Source: Psoroptes ovis | Lineage: Eukaryota > Arthropoda > Arachnida > Sarcoptiformes > Psoroptidae | Direction: 5' to 3' | NCBI GenBank assembly: GCA_002943765.1 | Contig: PQWQ01000019.1 | Span: forward strand, 248,001 to 312,000 | DNA length: 64,000 nt | Part shown: positions 22,879 through 36,228 of the stretch, piece by piece | Numbering within the stretch: position 1 is the first letter of the stretch | How the letters are laid out: each line of letters starts with the position of its first letter | Made by a program: the position numbers and the translations under genes | Notes under the pieces: generated by a model | The model's input: only the letters and a program-made list of their open reading frames with translations | The model's database searches: none | What the model was told of the DNA's origin: nothing

Positions 22879-23744
22879 TACATTTGTCCTCATACATTTG
22901 TCAGATCTTATTATTAGCTTAGATGTTATCATCACTCTAACAAAAAAAAAATGAACGACAAAATGTATCAAATGATGTAAATCTAAGTAATTGAAAATGA
23001 TCGAAATAATGAATAGGCTATGAATGGTTTGATCCTTTTGTTTTTTTGTTAAAAAATGATACAAAATACCATAGTATACTATAGCTTTGTATGTGTGCGA
23101 GGAGCGTGGTGTATGTGCCAAAGGGGTAAGTTAAAGGGCAAAGCCCTCAACAGTACACACGTATCCAGTGTACCAGTGTGCCAGTGTCCCGATGTGTGAA
23201 GATGTGCCATGAATACGTAAAACGTTTACATTTATTATTATTCAAAAAAAGCTCGAATTTTCAGGGCCTTGTTGTCATTATTTTTACTCAAATCTTGGTT
23301 ATTTCGGTATTCAAAGGGTTTTTCGCGAAATTTCCCAAAGAATTTCATCAAATTATGCTCAAATCGATTGATTCGGGTCATGTGTTTCAAGGATTGCTTG
23401 ATTTATTTGAAATTTCTTGAAAATTTCTTCAAATTTCTTCAAATTACAAAGAAAATATTCAAATTTTCCAAGTAGAAATTCAATTTAGATGTGAATACAT
23501 AAATCAAATCATTATTTTTATTAATATTTCAAATAAAAACAAACAAAATAATTGAGACATTTGTTTTTTTAGCATAATAATAATGATAATAATCATAAAA
23601 ACAATAATCATTTGTTTTCTCTCTCAGTCATTGTTTCATTATGATTATGAAATCATTTCTTTGTTTTGTTTTTTTCAAATGATGAAATCCGATTATACAA
23701 AATACAATTTGCCAGAATAAATTATTAGCTTTTTAGATGTTTTA

Positions 23745-23826
23745 TTAGGGGTTGTCCGAAAAGTTTTTGCCGATTATATCGTAGTAAATAATTAAAAAAT
23801 CGGCAAGAACTTTTCGGACAAGTTAA
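23745..23826 (+). mobile_element. Hairpin MITE, class C
   Basis: One extra G at the left tip (TTAGGGG); right tip AGTTAA. Confidence 0.88.
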
Positions 23827-24423
23827 TATTATTATTGTTATTATTATCCCAAACAGCAGCAAACAACAGAGGATAATAACATTGTTAATTCTGCCAAAAA
23901 AACAATGGAAAACATCATGCAAAAAACGTCAAGAATTTTTCGAAATTCCACAGGCCGCCAATAAGAATAACTGAAAGCCGGAATTCCATTTGATTTATCT
24001 CCCGTAAACATCCCTGAAAACGTCTGAACCCTCTCTGTGTTGGTTTGTAAATCGAACAAATTAATGGAAATAATTGAACTAATTGAAAATTCAAGGAGAA
24101 AAATCTTTGGTTTTCCATTGATTTTGATTAATTAATTTTTTCAATTAGTTCAATGGTTGTTCCGACCCGATTCAATTATTATAATGATAATTGAAATTAT
24201 TCATTAATTTAGCTTCAAGCTTTTTGCCCGAACAAAAAATTAATTACAGGTATTTCTCGTAGGGTTATGCATAGGGAAGAGAAAAGTAAAAAAACCTGTC
24301 AAAAACAATGTTTGCGATATGGTAAAGATTAAATGAAGAAATAATGGAAAATAATGAAAAATTATCATTAATTACACATGTGTATACCTATGAACCTATG
24401 TGTAGTGATTATTATTATAAATA

Positions 24424-24505
24424 TTAGGCTGTCCGAAAATTTCATTCCGATTAATCACAATAGAGTTGCTCATGAAAATCGGCCAGAACTTTTCGGACTA
24501 TCTAA
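24424..24505 (-). mobile_element. Hairpin MITE, class A
   Basis: Left arm CCGAAAATTTCATTCCGATTA; right tip GGACTATCTAA. Confidence 0.88.
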
Positions 24506-25868
24506 ATTTCAATCAATCGTATGACAGTTAATCGTATTTATTTTTCCAGACAAAAATTAATTATATTTTTCCATTTTCCAAAGGTTTCAAGAATTTAATC
24601 AAGAACCGGAGGAATTCATAGGAAATTCATTGAAACATTCAATGGAAATCCATCGAATCCAGCCCCGGAATAACCCTAGAAAATTGAATAATATTCAATT
24701 ATGTTCAATTATTCAATTGAAAATTATTATTTTAAGCAATTTTAAGCAATTTTCCTCGATCCCTTATTTAAAAATGAATAATCATTCATTTTGTTTTTGG
24801 TTGAATTATTGAATTTCGTTCGAATAATGATAATCAATGATAATAATCATTTAATAATAGAATATCAGCTAGACAAAAACAAGCCTAAAACAAATGGATC
24901 TAACGAATGGAGAAAAATATTATAACCCTATTGACGTGTGAACACGCAATAATTCAATTCAAATTATATTTGTATGTCAAGAATAGAATTAATTTAGCTC
25001 CGAATAATTCAGACCCATTCATTGGAATTCTTTGTGAACTACATTATGTAAGCAAAGGAATTTCTTGTGGTGCGTGGGTGGAAAGAATAGCCCCGTAAAT
25101 GAAATGCTTTCGTGAGTCAATTAATTCTTTAAAATTTTTTGTTTTTCCTCAAATAATTCCTTGAATAGGGCACGATCCTTGGACGATTTTGAATGAAATT
25201 CTAGGTCTCAAATGACTCGAATGACACATATGAAGATTGATTTGAATTTTTTCAAATTTCAAATTCACCTCTGAGTCGGTTTAAAAGGGTTCAAAAGTGT
25301 ATTTAAAACAAATACAATTCAACAGAATCAAGAATCAACAGAATCCAACACAATTCAAGGGTTCAACGAAGATAATTTGAAGAATTTCGGTTTATTTCTC
25401 TGGTTCTCTCAAGGTTCCACCAAGGCTCAAATTGATTATTCGAAGTAACCGAACAACCAAAGAAACTATTGATTATTATCGTTGTCATATTTCGATTACC
25501 CAAACACTTGGTTAATCATTGGGTTTTGTATAAGCTTATAAGCTTCAAAGGTATGTGATATTTTGAATTTTTCAAATTTGTGTGTGTGTTGTGTGTGTCC
25601 AATTTATATTTACTTACGGTTATCTTGTCATATTTCGGAAAAAATCATTAATTTTCTCACTCTTTGAGTGTAATTTGGCACCATTCAACGATATCTGTCG
25701 CCCATCTGTCCCCCTTATTTTCCCCCTTGTTGGCCCCCTTCTCTCCCATTCAATCTACCAGCAAATGCTCTGTGTTTTTCAGTGTTTATCCGTGTTATTT
25801 CGGGCGTCAAAGCCTTTGAATAGCTTTGAAAATAGCTTTGAAAAGCGTTTTAAAAGGTTAAATGCCTA

Positions 25869-25950
25869 TTAGGTTGTCCCATAAGTTCTTGCGGTTTTTT
25901 AAGTTTTTTTTTTCATTCGAAAAACGGCAAAAACTTATGGGACAACCTAA
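25869..25950 (+). mobile_element. Hairpin MITE, class B
   Basis: Left inner arm TTGCGGTTTTTT with one mismatch to the right AAAAACGGCAA. Confidence 0.9.
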
Positions 25951-26491
25951 TATTTCAAGCATTTTTATTCATAATTTCACAATTTCGAAAATTTCAAATT
26001 GTTTTATGGTCAATTTAAAATTGAAATTTACTGTTGTTGGTGGTTGTTGAACAATATGACAAAGTAATAATTTTCATACGAGGCCAATTTTCCATTTCAC
26101 CACCCATCCGATGATTATTGTGATTTCGCTAAGCCTTTTTTCAATGCGATTTAATGCCTAAAACAGACCCTTTTTGGTGAACCTGTTAAAGCTTTACAAT
26201 AAACATTAATATCAAAGATAATTGGTATCAATGACACATGTTAAATCTATGACAATTGATATTAATAATAATAATAAGACCATACGATTATGATGATGAT
26301 CATTTTGTATGAAAATTTCATTTCAATTTGTATGAATTGTGAAATACAAAATGAATGAATAAATGATGATGATTATGATACATATATTACAATTGCAATT
26401 GCAACATATAATACACACACAAATGTATATAAATGAAATTTTAAATTGGTGACATTTGTAATGTATCTTTGTGTTTATAAAGCTTTATTAT

Positions 26492-26573
26492 TTAGGTTGT
26501 CCGGAAAGTTTTTTACCGGTTATATTGTGGAAAATAATTTCAAAAATCGGCAAGAACTTTTCGGATAACCTAA
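26492..26573 (+). mobile_element. Hairpin MITE, class C
   Basis: Left arm CCGGAAAGTTTTTTACCGG; right GGATAACCTAA. Followed by an ATT repeat. Confidence 0.88.
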
Positions 26574-26723
26574 TATTATTATTATTATTATTTTACAAAG
26601 CTTTTTATTTTGAAAGTGTTACATTTGCCCATTGTTATACTGCATTTGAATATACAAATTTATGAATTTTAAATTTCAAAAAAAAAAAATTAATTTCAAT
26701 TTGTTATTATTCATTTTGAAATA

Positions 26724-26804
26724 TTAGGTTGTCCCATAAGTTCTTGCCATTTTTCGAATGGAAAAAAAATTTAAAAAACGGGAAGAACTTATGGGACAAC
26801 CCAA
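26724..26804 (-). mobile_element. Hairpin MITE, class B
   Basis: Reverse core (CGAATGGAAAAAAAATTTA). Left inner TTGCCATTTTT, right AAAACGGGAAG; right tip CCCAA. Confidence 0.9.
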
Positions 26805-27478
26805 TATATTTATTCACAGAGAGAAATGATGAAATATATATTCATCAAAATGTTCATCAGAAATAATATATTTATCATTTTCATACATTTATATTAATTT
26901 ATTTTGAAAGTTTTTCACTCCGAATAATCATTGAAAATGATACCAGTAATACTAATAGATATGGTACCCTTGGTGAATTTAAATGAATTTTCGAAATGAA
27001 TTTAAATTTTTAAAAAAATTCTTTTTTTTTTCAAAAATTCAAAGGGTTGTCAACTGTATTTGTTCGTTAGTTAGTTCATATAATATCTGTGTGTATGAGC
27101 ACGTTTTGTACTTGAATATTTCCTCGGAAAAACATTTTTTCAATTTCAATTTTTAATTTGTTTCATCTGTATTATAACTGATACAGTCGCAATTCTGGTA
27201 CTTGTGACTTATGCTGATGCAACCATTGAGTATCTATGACAATTTTGTTTCATTTGCGAGAGAAATTCTTGAATTTTTTTCAAAGAATTTTCTCTTTGAA
27301 ACGAATTCTTTGGAATTCTTTGAATTCTGAAATTCTTCCATTTCTAAAAATTTTGTTATTCCATAGCAAACAACTTGGTATACGTTTGTTATATACTGCT
27401 GTATGTCTATATGAAATTGACGAATTATTCAAAGAAAATAAATTTAAATTCAATTTAAAATTTTTGATTTTATCAGAA

Positions 27479-27502
27479 TTTTTTTTTTTTTTTTTTTTTT
27501 TT
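27479..27502. repeat. Poly-T tract
   Basis: Uninterrupted run of 24 T. Confidence 0.85.
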
Positions 27503-27619
27503 GACGAAATTCAAATTGAATTTTTTCCCAAGAATTTTATTGAATTTGAAAAAACGAATAATTTTTGAAAATCAAATAAGGTTTCAAAGGGTTCAATTTT
27601 GATGATTTTATTGGTGATT

Positions 27620-27712
27620 GTGGTTGTCCGAAAAGTTTAAGTTGATTTTATTGATATAAATCAATGAAACTTAACGTTGAAAATCGGCACAAATTTTCCG
27701 GACACACCCTAA
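27620..27712. mobile_element. Decayed hairpin MITE
   Basis: Outer arms still readable (GGTTGTCCGAAAAGTTT; TTTTCCGGACACACCCTAA), but the core is diverged and carries its own ATTGATATAAATCAAT inverted repeat. The tips have drifted. Probably an old copy. Confidence 0.65.
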
Positions 27713-28137
27713 TTCTATAATAAAAATGTTCAATTGAAATTAAATTTGAATATTTTTTTATTTTGATGATTATTTTATTCCAAGAATTTTTTTTTTTGGA
27801 ATTTGTTTGTTTGTTTGTCATGGAATTTTCGTTTTCGTTTTGAAATAATTCTTTTTGAAATTTTGAAAAATTCAAAATTAATTTCAAATTTAACCAAATT
27901 AAATTTTGATTGAATTGAATTCAACAAAAATTTTGAAATTCATTTAAACTATTGAATTCACTGACATATTAAATTCATTGAATTTTCAATGAATTGAATT
28001 GAATTCGTCATCTTTTTCAAGGAAAACTCTCGATAAGATTTTTATTGAAAATTTTCCTTGATTGTTGACTTATTCTTACGAAAAATTGTGAAAGAATCAA
28101 GAATTTTGCTTCAGAAAAATTGTTAAGAATTCTGATC

Positions 28138-28161
28138 GAATCAAAGAATATTCTTTGATTC
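28138..28161. repeat. 24-bp perfect palindrome
   Basis: Half-site GAATCAAAGAAT followed directly by its reverse complement. Confidence 0.85.
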
Positions 28162-28273
28162 TTCGATTTTTGTTCTTATTATTCCTTGTTGAACAAATGA
28201 AATGGCTGAATGATTGAATGAATGAATGAATAAATAAATGAATGAACTAATGAATTAATCAAACAAATAAATA

Positions 28274-28355
28274 TTAGGTTGTCCGATAAGTTCTTGCCGA
28301 TTTTTTTTTATAATTCCCTACGATATAATCGGCAAAAACTTTTCGGACAACTTAA
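28274..28355 (-). mobile_element. Hairpin MITE, class C
   Basis: Left outer CCGATAAG, right CTTTTCGG: the two arms differ at the diagnostic A/T position. Right tip CTTAA. Confidence 0.9.
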
Positions 28356-29622
28356 TAAATAAATAGAGAAATGGAAAAATATTTTTCTGATTAAATTATC
28401 GAATTAATATGATTAATTTTATTTTTATTCGTTTATTTATTTCATTTGTGTTTTATATCTTAATAAGTAATGCACATTGACACACACCTCCACCCGCCCA
28501 CACCGACATACTTGCAGCCATATATCACACCAAACATTAAACAAAGGCACAAATTCTAGAAATATTTATGTCGATAGATGAATTGAAACAAACGAACAAA
28601 TAAATAATCCAATTCGCCTTCTAATCAATTGACATTTATGTGTTTATTTTTGTCAAATTTAGTCTTAAGAATTCAATGAAATCAATGAATTCAAAGACTC
28701 GGAAATACTCATTGTCTCTGTGCATGGACATCTGAATGATGCATCTTCGATGCAACATTGATGATCCATATGGAAACAAACTCAGGGCCAAATTGTCGAT
28801 TGACTGACTGACTGATTGACTACTGAAGGTCCAAAGATTCAAGGATCTTCAAGTCCAGAATCCAGAATATTCTGGTGAATTTCGAATCGTTGAAATCATT
28901 GAATATCGTTGAATATCACTGGATTCTATAGACTTTCTGTGTCCTTGTTAGACAAATTGGATGAAACCAAAATTCCCGAATTTTCCCCCGAAAATTCTCA
29001 TTTCAAAAAATCCATTAAAATAATTATAATTTCATTGATGGACTTTATTTGTTTGTACTCTATTTTATTCATTTCATTTACTTTATTCGTTATCATTATT
29101 ATTATTATTAAGTTCCTTTGATATTTTCATTTGTTTCATTCATTTCAATTGTTTCATTGATTTTCATTACAATTGTTTTTAATCAAATGAATTACTTGAA
29201 TTACCAAGTTATCATTTGTATTTGAAATTAAATAGTGGACAATCGCAGACAAATATATCAAATTTTTAACATATTTTTCCCTAAATTCAAACAAATATAT
29301 GAAGAGCTTATCGAATATGAAATTCAATGATATTGACCTAAGTTTACTTTGAATTTCTCGAAGAAAAGTCTAATTCTAAGAATGTCATGAGGTCTGTACC
29401 AGTAGGTTTAGCTGGGATTTTGACAGCTTTTCCGAGCTTTTCTTAGGACCAGATCCCCACATGGTCTTAAGAAATGAATGAATTTTCATAATTCCTAAGA
29501 CTTGACTTCATGTCTTGGGTTTTCATACTTTATACTTTTTGAAATTAATTATCATTATTACTGGGATAATTATTTTCATTTCCACATCATAATACTAGAT
29601 GTATTGTTGATTATATATGGTA

Positions 29623-29704
29623 TTAGGTTGTCCGAAAAGTTCTGGCCGATTTTCATGAGCAACTCTATTGTGATTAAGCGGAATGAACTTTCCGGACAAC
29701 CTAA
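29623..29704 (+). mobile_element. Hairpin MITE, class A
   Basis: Close to the class consensus (TTTTCATGAGCAACTCTATT), right arm CTTTCCGG, TA on both sides. Confidence 0.93.
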
Positions 29705-30051
29705 TATATTTCTGTCATGAAATATGTAATTTTTTTATATATTTTCATATTCTCATAATTCAATAATAATAATTCAGGGATTCAAAGTAAATTATTTATT
29801 ATTTTCACAATTTTCACAATTCAGGATTTTTTCATTTTGTTTCTAACAAAATTTGATCCCAACCAACCAACCAACCAGTCAGCCAGCCAGCCAACCGACC
29901 AAAAATGAATAAGATTGATGATGTGTTGTGTTCGTTCATTGTTTTTTTATAATATTTTTTCATATTGTGTGTAATATAATAAATTGAAACAAATGAAAAC
30001 AATTTATCAGTATTATTATTGCATGAAGAGAAACGTGTAATAATATCATAA

Positions 30052-30140
30052 GGGTCGTTTGCACTCGACAGATTCTTTGTTACTACATTGAAAAGCATAG
30101 TAACGGTGGTGCTAACCAGGCGCCCGCCGAGCGCAAAGTG
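30052..30140. mobile_element. piggyBac-like MITE remnant
   Basis: Ends TTTGCACTCGAC and GCCGAGCGCAAAG are inverted copies with two mismatches. The right part, GGTGCTAACCAGGCGCC, is shared with the 35.66-kb fragment. TTAA flanks are not preserved. Confidence 0.45.
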
Positions 30141-33063
30141 TTCAAAATATTTTCCTTCATTTTTCTTTGATATTTGCCAAATTCCTTTTTTTTCGCAAAA
30201 GGCTTAGGCTCCAAGACACACATTAAAATATTAAATCATTATACTTGGTTATAATAATATTAATGATGATAATATTGTTATTATTATTATTATTAATTTA
30301 ATGCATGTAATATAGGGAATATGAGTTTATTACTTGTAATATGTGTTTGTTTGTATGTGTGTATTATAACTTAATAAGTAAAAAATAAGAATAATGAAAG
30401 ACCCTAAGAACCTCGAAGAATTTGAAATCCTTAGAATTGACTTACTTTGTTCAATCATTCATCATATGGATGTGTCCGTTGTTTTAAACATCTTGTTCTT
30501 TTAATAAAATTGAAATAATGAACCTTAAGAAATTAATGAAATTTTAAGAAAAAGACCGATTCTTAGATTGTAAGGAGTTTTCCATGGCCTCTGAGCCCGC
30601 TTCACGTTTGCCACAGCTTGCTTCGAACACCTCTTGAGGACCCTATGCTCGCATCCTTGGTCGGTGCATACTTGATGCACCCTTGAACTACCTTAGTGTA
30701 CCTTTGAAGTACACCCACGCACCCAATAATTGAATTTGAAAATTGATTTTTCAAATATTTGTGTTTGTATTTGTATTATTTATGAATTCCATGATCTTGA
30801 ATTCCATATTTCACATGATGTTTCGTATTAATTCATCATTCATTTATTCGTTCAATGGTTCATTCATAAATGCATTCATTGATTCATAAATAAATGAATG
30901 AAATAAGCACGAAAATAAAGTAAAACAATATGAAATAATCAGAAATATCCCAACAACCAAAAAAACAAATCAAAATGAATTAAGATGATGAATCACTATA
31001 AAAGAGCCAATCGTTCGAAAGACTTGAATACATATTGTTCAATTGATCAAAGACTATACATATCCTAAGACTATACATATTGGCCCCCCCTCTGTACACG
31101 TATACCATCTAACAGAATATTGATTGAGATTATACATTTTTTGGAAAACTTTTTTTTTGTTTGAATCGACAATAATAAATGTATTGAACGTGACTTATGC
31201 AAAAATGTTTTCTTTTTATTTTCTTGAAAACCAGAATTAAACAAATCATAAATTCTGGCCATTCTTACGATTCTCTCGTATTTCATTGATTCTTTGACTT
31301 CATTGATTCATTGGATTAATTCCGTTCGTCTCCAAGTCCATATTGTTGTTGCTTTGAACGATTTTTCCGAGTTTTCCGGAAGATTTCCGAGAGAAATCTT
31401 CATCTGTTTCCCGTTAGAAATGGCCCCTTGAAAATCGAACGATTCTTAAGTATCCTGGAGGCCATAGAATCATCGATGAAACCCTTGTAATTAACTTGAA
31501 TAGAAGCCTTTGAATGCCTTCAATAGGACCCTTTTTGGAATCCTTTATTCTTACATAAGATCATATGATGAAAACCAGGAATACAAAACCAGAGAATTTT
31601 TGAGAAAACTTCTGAAAAAACTTGGAACCGCAAAACCTCCGAATTAAATCAATTCAATAAAAAAAAAGAATTAAAATCAATTGATTTTTGCCTTTCTTTT
31701 GACTTCAATGACAAACTCTATGTGCACCATTTGTATTAATAGTTCATTGGAAATAGAAATTTCCAGTAGATTTTTCCCATACAATTATGATTGCCGAATT
31801 TCCGAATTTCCACCCTCAAATATCAATTGTATCGATTTTTTCTCCTCTCTTCGGTTTCCCCACTCTCTGTGGTTATTAATTTTTCAATGTACCCTTAGTT
31901 ATTCGAAGTTCCCGAAGTTTCATACAAAGTTCCCAAGAACCACATTCAAGCTAATGATTCGAATTAATTCTTTTATGCATTTAGAGGTTTTAGGGGTTAA
32001 GTGGGTTTTGTGAGGTTTGCGGCAATGTAATTGATGAATCAATGATTGGTTTACCATTCAAGAAAACTTCGTAAAAAATCTTTGAAATCAAAGATATCGT
32101 AAGACATTTAAACATTTATGATTTCAAATTTCCACGATTGAATTGATGAATGAATCAATATGTTTACTCTTGGTTTTGGTTTTTGTTTTAAATGTTTCAA
32201 TATTTTAAATGTTTCAATTTAAATAAATTATTAATACAGTGTTATTTTGAATAAATATTTGTTTACATTTGCAGCATCATTAATTTGAATTTGTTCTTGT
32301 TTGTGGGGTCTTCTACAGGGTCTTTTACAGGGTTATTTCGCAAATGTTTTATGTAGTTTGCCCGGCGGTTTTCCCGTAGATTTCTCAAGGTTTTCCGATG
32401 ATTTTCCCATTAGTTTTCAATCGTAATTTCGCCCTAGAATTCCAGGGTCTAGGCCCCTTCGAAATCGAATAGGTACCTTTCAAAAAAAATTGAATAAAAT
32501 TGAAAAATTATTTCCGAAAAATATTGAAAACATGATTCAATCAAATAATTATTCCAAAAACATATTTTAGATCAATTTGATATAATTTAGCTTTATTAGC
32601 TTTGGTCTATATCGTTTCAGATCCCCATTTTGGTACTATCAAGGTTCCCTGGACCTTGTACGGTCCTCAGGTAGGTTTGCCAGCTATTTCTAAGGCTGAA
32701 AATCATTTGAAAATCATTCAAAAATCATTTATCTTAATAATTGTAAGGAGTTTTGTATAGTTTTGCTCTGTTTTCATTCATTTTCCAAGCATATTTGTTT
32801 GTTTTTCAAAGTCAATTTTCATTTTCAAATGATTTCAGTATGTTCGACAATGATCTCCACACTAATAAAGCTAATATATGAATGTATGAATGGTGCTGGT
32901 CTGGTGCAATATGTCATATTGAATGCATTTGAATCATTTGAATTATTTGTGAAAATGAAAATAAATGGAATTTGAATGGTGAATGGGAAATGAATGAATA
33001 ATGGAAAATAAATGAATTATAAATGAATATATGAACTTCGATATTTATGTATGAATAAATCTA

Positions 33064-33085
33064 TGAATGAATGAATGAATGAATG
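33064..33085. repeat. TGAA tetranucleotide microsatellite
   Basis: About five units, then TGGA variants. Confidence 0.75.
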
Positions 33086-34066
33086 GATGGATGTTTAGAA
33101 TAAATTTACCGCATCATTTATATTAATAATATTTGTTTTTGATTTTTGTTGTTGTTTTGAGATATTTATGTATTCTTCGAGATACTGACTGGGTACGAAT
33201 TCGGTATAGTCTTTGCCAGAGTCATAAGGCACCTTTTATTTGCCTTGTTTCCCTTGGTCCCCATTTGTATTTTCTCACCGTGTTCATTGGTCTAAGAAAT
33301 GATATTTGCGTGTATGCGTGCCATAAGTCAATGAAATAATTGTCAAATCAATCGTTTCAATAAAATATTGAAAAATTTATTTAAATTGATTAATTTAATT
33401 TCGAACCATTTTCAATGAATTCTAGCGCTCGCTTGTCCCCAATCGGGCACCGGTTTAGCTTGAATGTTTTCAATGTGTTTCAAACGTTTGTGTGCATTGA
33501 CACATGAAAATTTCGTTAATTTCTCTCGGTGTAATTCCTATGGTTCAGTATTTCTGATTATTATGCATTCGTGTTGATGTTTCATTCATTTTCTATGGAC
33601 TTTTCGATGCTGCATTCGGATGCATCCAATGTATTCAATGAAATGAACCATATTTGTAGGATTTCATCCTCTATGTCACAATATTCTGCCATTTTCCTCA
33701 TGAATTCTCTTTTGGTCTATGATCATCAATTGAATGGTGATAATTGGTGGAAAAATTTCATATATTTCAATATGAATTATTATTATTTAATTCAATACAA
33801 TTCAATTCAATGCACATAATAATGGAATAATCCATTTTATATTTATTTAAAAAGCAAAAGTTTTCATATTTATTCATCTGTTCAAATTAATAAATATGAA
33901 TCGTGTCTTATTGCTTTTTGTGATTTTTGAGTGTTTTGAATGTTCAGAATCCTGAAAAAAAAAAAATTTTCGGTCGAAAAGTTATCAATTATTTTTGCAT
34001 TGAAACCGATTGAAAAATCATGGATTACTTTTAGTCCAAAGAATTATAATTCGTTGAGCATTTCTA

Positions 34067-34146
34067 TTAGGTTGTCCCATAAGTTCTTGTTGTTTTTTAA
34101 ATTTATTTTCATTCGAAAAACGGCAAGAACTTATGGGACAACCTAA
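34067..34146 (+). mobile_element. Hairpin MITE, class B
   Basis: Left inner arm TTGTTGTTTTTT; right arm intact AAAAACGGCAAGAACTTATG. TA on both sides. One of only two copies between 29.7 and 40.4 kb. Confidence 0.9.
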
Positions 34147-35196
34147 TACTTGTCAAATCGAGGATTTTTTTTTCTGTTTTGTCAATTCATTGAATTTTTG
34201 TAATTCATTCATTTATTTATTTATTCAATTCTCATCGTTCAAAGATTAATTAATTAATCCGATTGTCACGAATGTGTTCGAATGAATTTTGTTCAATTTG
34301 TTGTTTCAAACAACAACAACAATTGATTCATAAATTTTGTCAAACATTGAAACATGTTAAGATGTTGTTGAATTCTTAATTCTGCCATTCTTAATTCTCG
34401 AAGCTTGGAGCTCGGTCCTTAATTTTCAAATTCTCAAATGAATCAAAGACATATTTGTTCTTCTTATCGGGAAAAATCATTTTCGAATGCCTCCCACGCG
34501 ATACAAAACAATGAAATTCGATACATATTCACTGCATATTTCCAGCCAAAAATCTTTGAATTTTTTGATTTATTTCAAACAGAAATTATGCTCGAATCAA
34601 TTGAAATTACATTGGGATTACATTTTGAAAATTACATTGGGAAAACATTTTGAAATTTGAAAATTTTACATTCTCAAATATCTTCGTTTAACATCAACAA
34701 CAGCCCCTCAATTTCATCTCCTTGAATTTCATCTTTGCATGGCAAGATGCATGGCAAACACACGCATACCCACAACATCCCTAATCAAACAAAAACTAAT
34801 TATAACAATAATTACAATCTATGTAAACACTCATTCAATGTCATTAATTCATTCAATGAATGTTCAAATGACATGATAATTAATTATAATTATAGAATTT
34901 TATAATTATATAATTTGACAAAGACAAACAAGCACCGAAAAAAACAACCCCTTAACATGATAGGGCCCATAGCATCATAGGGACGCTCACAAGGGTCCCT
35001 GACAAGGACCCTCCACTAAGCCGACGATGCTTATGCCATATCCATTCATCACTGCTGATGATGACAACGATAATGATGATAATTACCATCATCATCATCA
35101 TGATCATAATCAAATGATATGATAATGATTATCATAATCATATGAAAACATATGATCATACACTCAAAATAATAATTATTATGGTAATTATGGTGA

Positions 35197-35278
35197 TTAG
35201 GCTGTCCAGAAAGTTTTTGCCGGTTATATTGTAGAAAATGATTGAAAAATTGGCTTGAGAACTTTTCGGACAGCCTAA
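35197..35278 (+). mobile_element. Hairpin MITE, class C
   Basis: Tips changed in both arms: TTAGGCTGTCC and GGACAGCCTAA, a paired C/G substitution that keeps the stem. Confidence 0.9.
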
Positions 35279-35656
35279 AATTTTTAAGATTATACATCGA
35301 GATATGATTACATGGATATTATTCCTTGTAATTTGTGTTTTTTCGGATTTTTCCGAGCATCCATATGCATCATGGATGTGGTGTTCCAAGAATATTCTTG
35401 GAATATTTCTTGGGATTATTTTCTTGTTGTTGTCGGTGTTGCTGGTTGTAATTATATTCTTCGTCATTGAACTATTGAACACATGTATTATCATTTTGCA
35501 TATTCGTAAATCTCGAATCTTCAAGATTCATGCATATGAAATTATTCATCAAGAATTACGATGTCTATGTCTGTGTATGTAGTTGTGTAATTAAATGATT
35601 CTGTTTGAATTTCAATCAGATTCAAGTTTCGTTCAAGTTTGAATTTGAATTCAAAG

Positions 35657-35697
35657 TGCTGCGGTGCTTCTCAGGCGCCTGTCGAGTGCAAAGGCAT
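35657..35697. mobile_element. piggyBac-like end fragment
   Basis: GCGGTGCTTCTCAGGCGCC then TGTCGAGTGCAAAGG; matches the right end of the 30.06-kb element and carries the GAGTGCAAAG end. No left partner is found. Confidence 0.4.
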
Positions 35698-35803
35698 CTA
35701 AGAGTTCCAAGTTTGATTTTCGTTCTATTTTCGCTTGAATCATTTTCAAATTTCCATTATTTTAACCTTTGCGAGAAATAACTCTTTGCTTACATAAATG
35801 AAT

Positions 35804-35809
35804 TTTATT
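35804..35809 (-). terminator. Candidate polyadenylation signal
   Basis: AATAAA on the minus strand, about 155 nt after the stop of the small gene ending at 35965. Confidence 0.35.
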
Positions 35810-35964
35810 TTCGGGAAATTTTCCAGGGTAAATATTTGACATTTCAAAAAATTTCAAAGTGTGTTTGACATTTGCTGCAACCCCCCAGCACTCTGCAATC
35901 GTCAATTGCGTAATTAGATTAAGGGCCATCATCGCTCATAGAGCTTCTGATGATTCGATACGAT

Positions 35965-36228
35965 TCATTGTGAATTACGATATTTTGACATTTGTTCATT
36001 CATCATATCAACACATTCGTCCAATAATTTTTGTTTGAAATTATCTATAATCTCAAATATGTCATTCAAATGTTTACGCAATGTTTGCATCAATTCAAAT
36101 TCAGTCAATTCATTCAATTCAGTTGGACCATCACCATCCAGTTGGTCGCCTTTGTTCGATTGTACCGAGTCCATCGCCATATTTGGCTGGTCGAATCGTT
36201 TTGCATTCGATTGTTGTTGTTGTTCCAT
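35965..36228 (-). CDS. Small unrecognised protein with a C-terminal helical segment
   Basis: 87 aa from the ATG at 36228, in the good context CGAAAATGG; the frame extends 12 codons farther upstream but without an ATG. Residues 2-6 are a Gln run, 7-35 are polar, and 36-80 read as an amphipathic helix or coiled coil (ELTEFELMQTLRKHLNDIFE, then IIDNFKQKLLDECVDMM). Codon use is balanced and unlike the Phe/Ile-rich chance frames around it, and it has no repeat content. I do not recognise the family; small coiled-coil subunits of larger complexes look like this. It may be intronless, or a terminal exon of a longer gene. It is the only convincing protein gene in the 47-kb repeat-rich part and lies in the least MITE-dense section. 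Confidence 0.55.
   Translation of the reverse strand: MEQQQQSNAKRFDQPNMAMDSVQSNKGDQLDGDGPTELNELTEFELMQTLRKHLNDIFEIIDNFKQKLLDECVDMMNEQMSKYRNSQ

Larger units (their letters stand above)
17796..35964. other. Gene-poor region, western part
   Basis: About 18 kb without a believable protein gene; open frames are short, rich in Phe/Ile/Asn and unlike any family I know. It contains 16 hairpin elements, ATC and TTA microsatellites (e.g. 18605-18621), a 19-bp tandem repeat at 22143-22213, a 24-bp palindrome at 28138 and piggyBac-like remnants at 30.06 and 35.66 kb. Confidence 0.6.

Noticed and set aside
27236..27568. 110-codon plus-strand frame
   Set aside because: Phe/Leu/Lys-rich translation of AT-rich DNA with a poly-T run coding Phe; no domain and no splice context.
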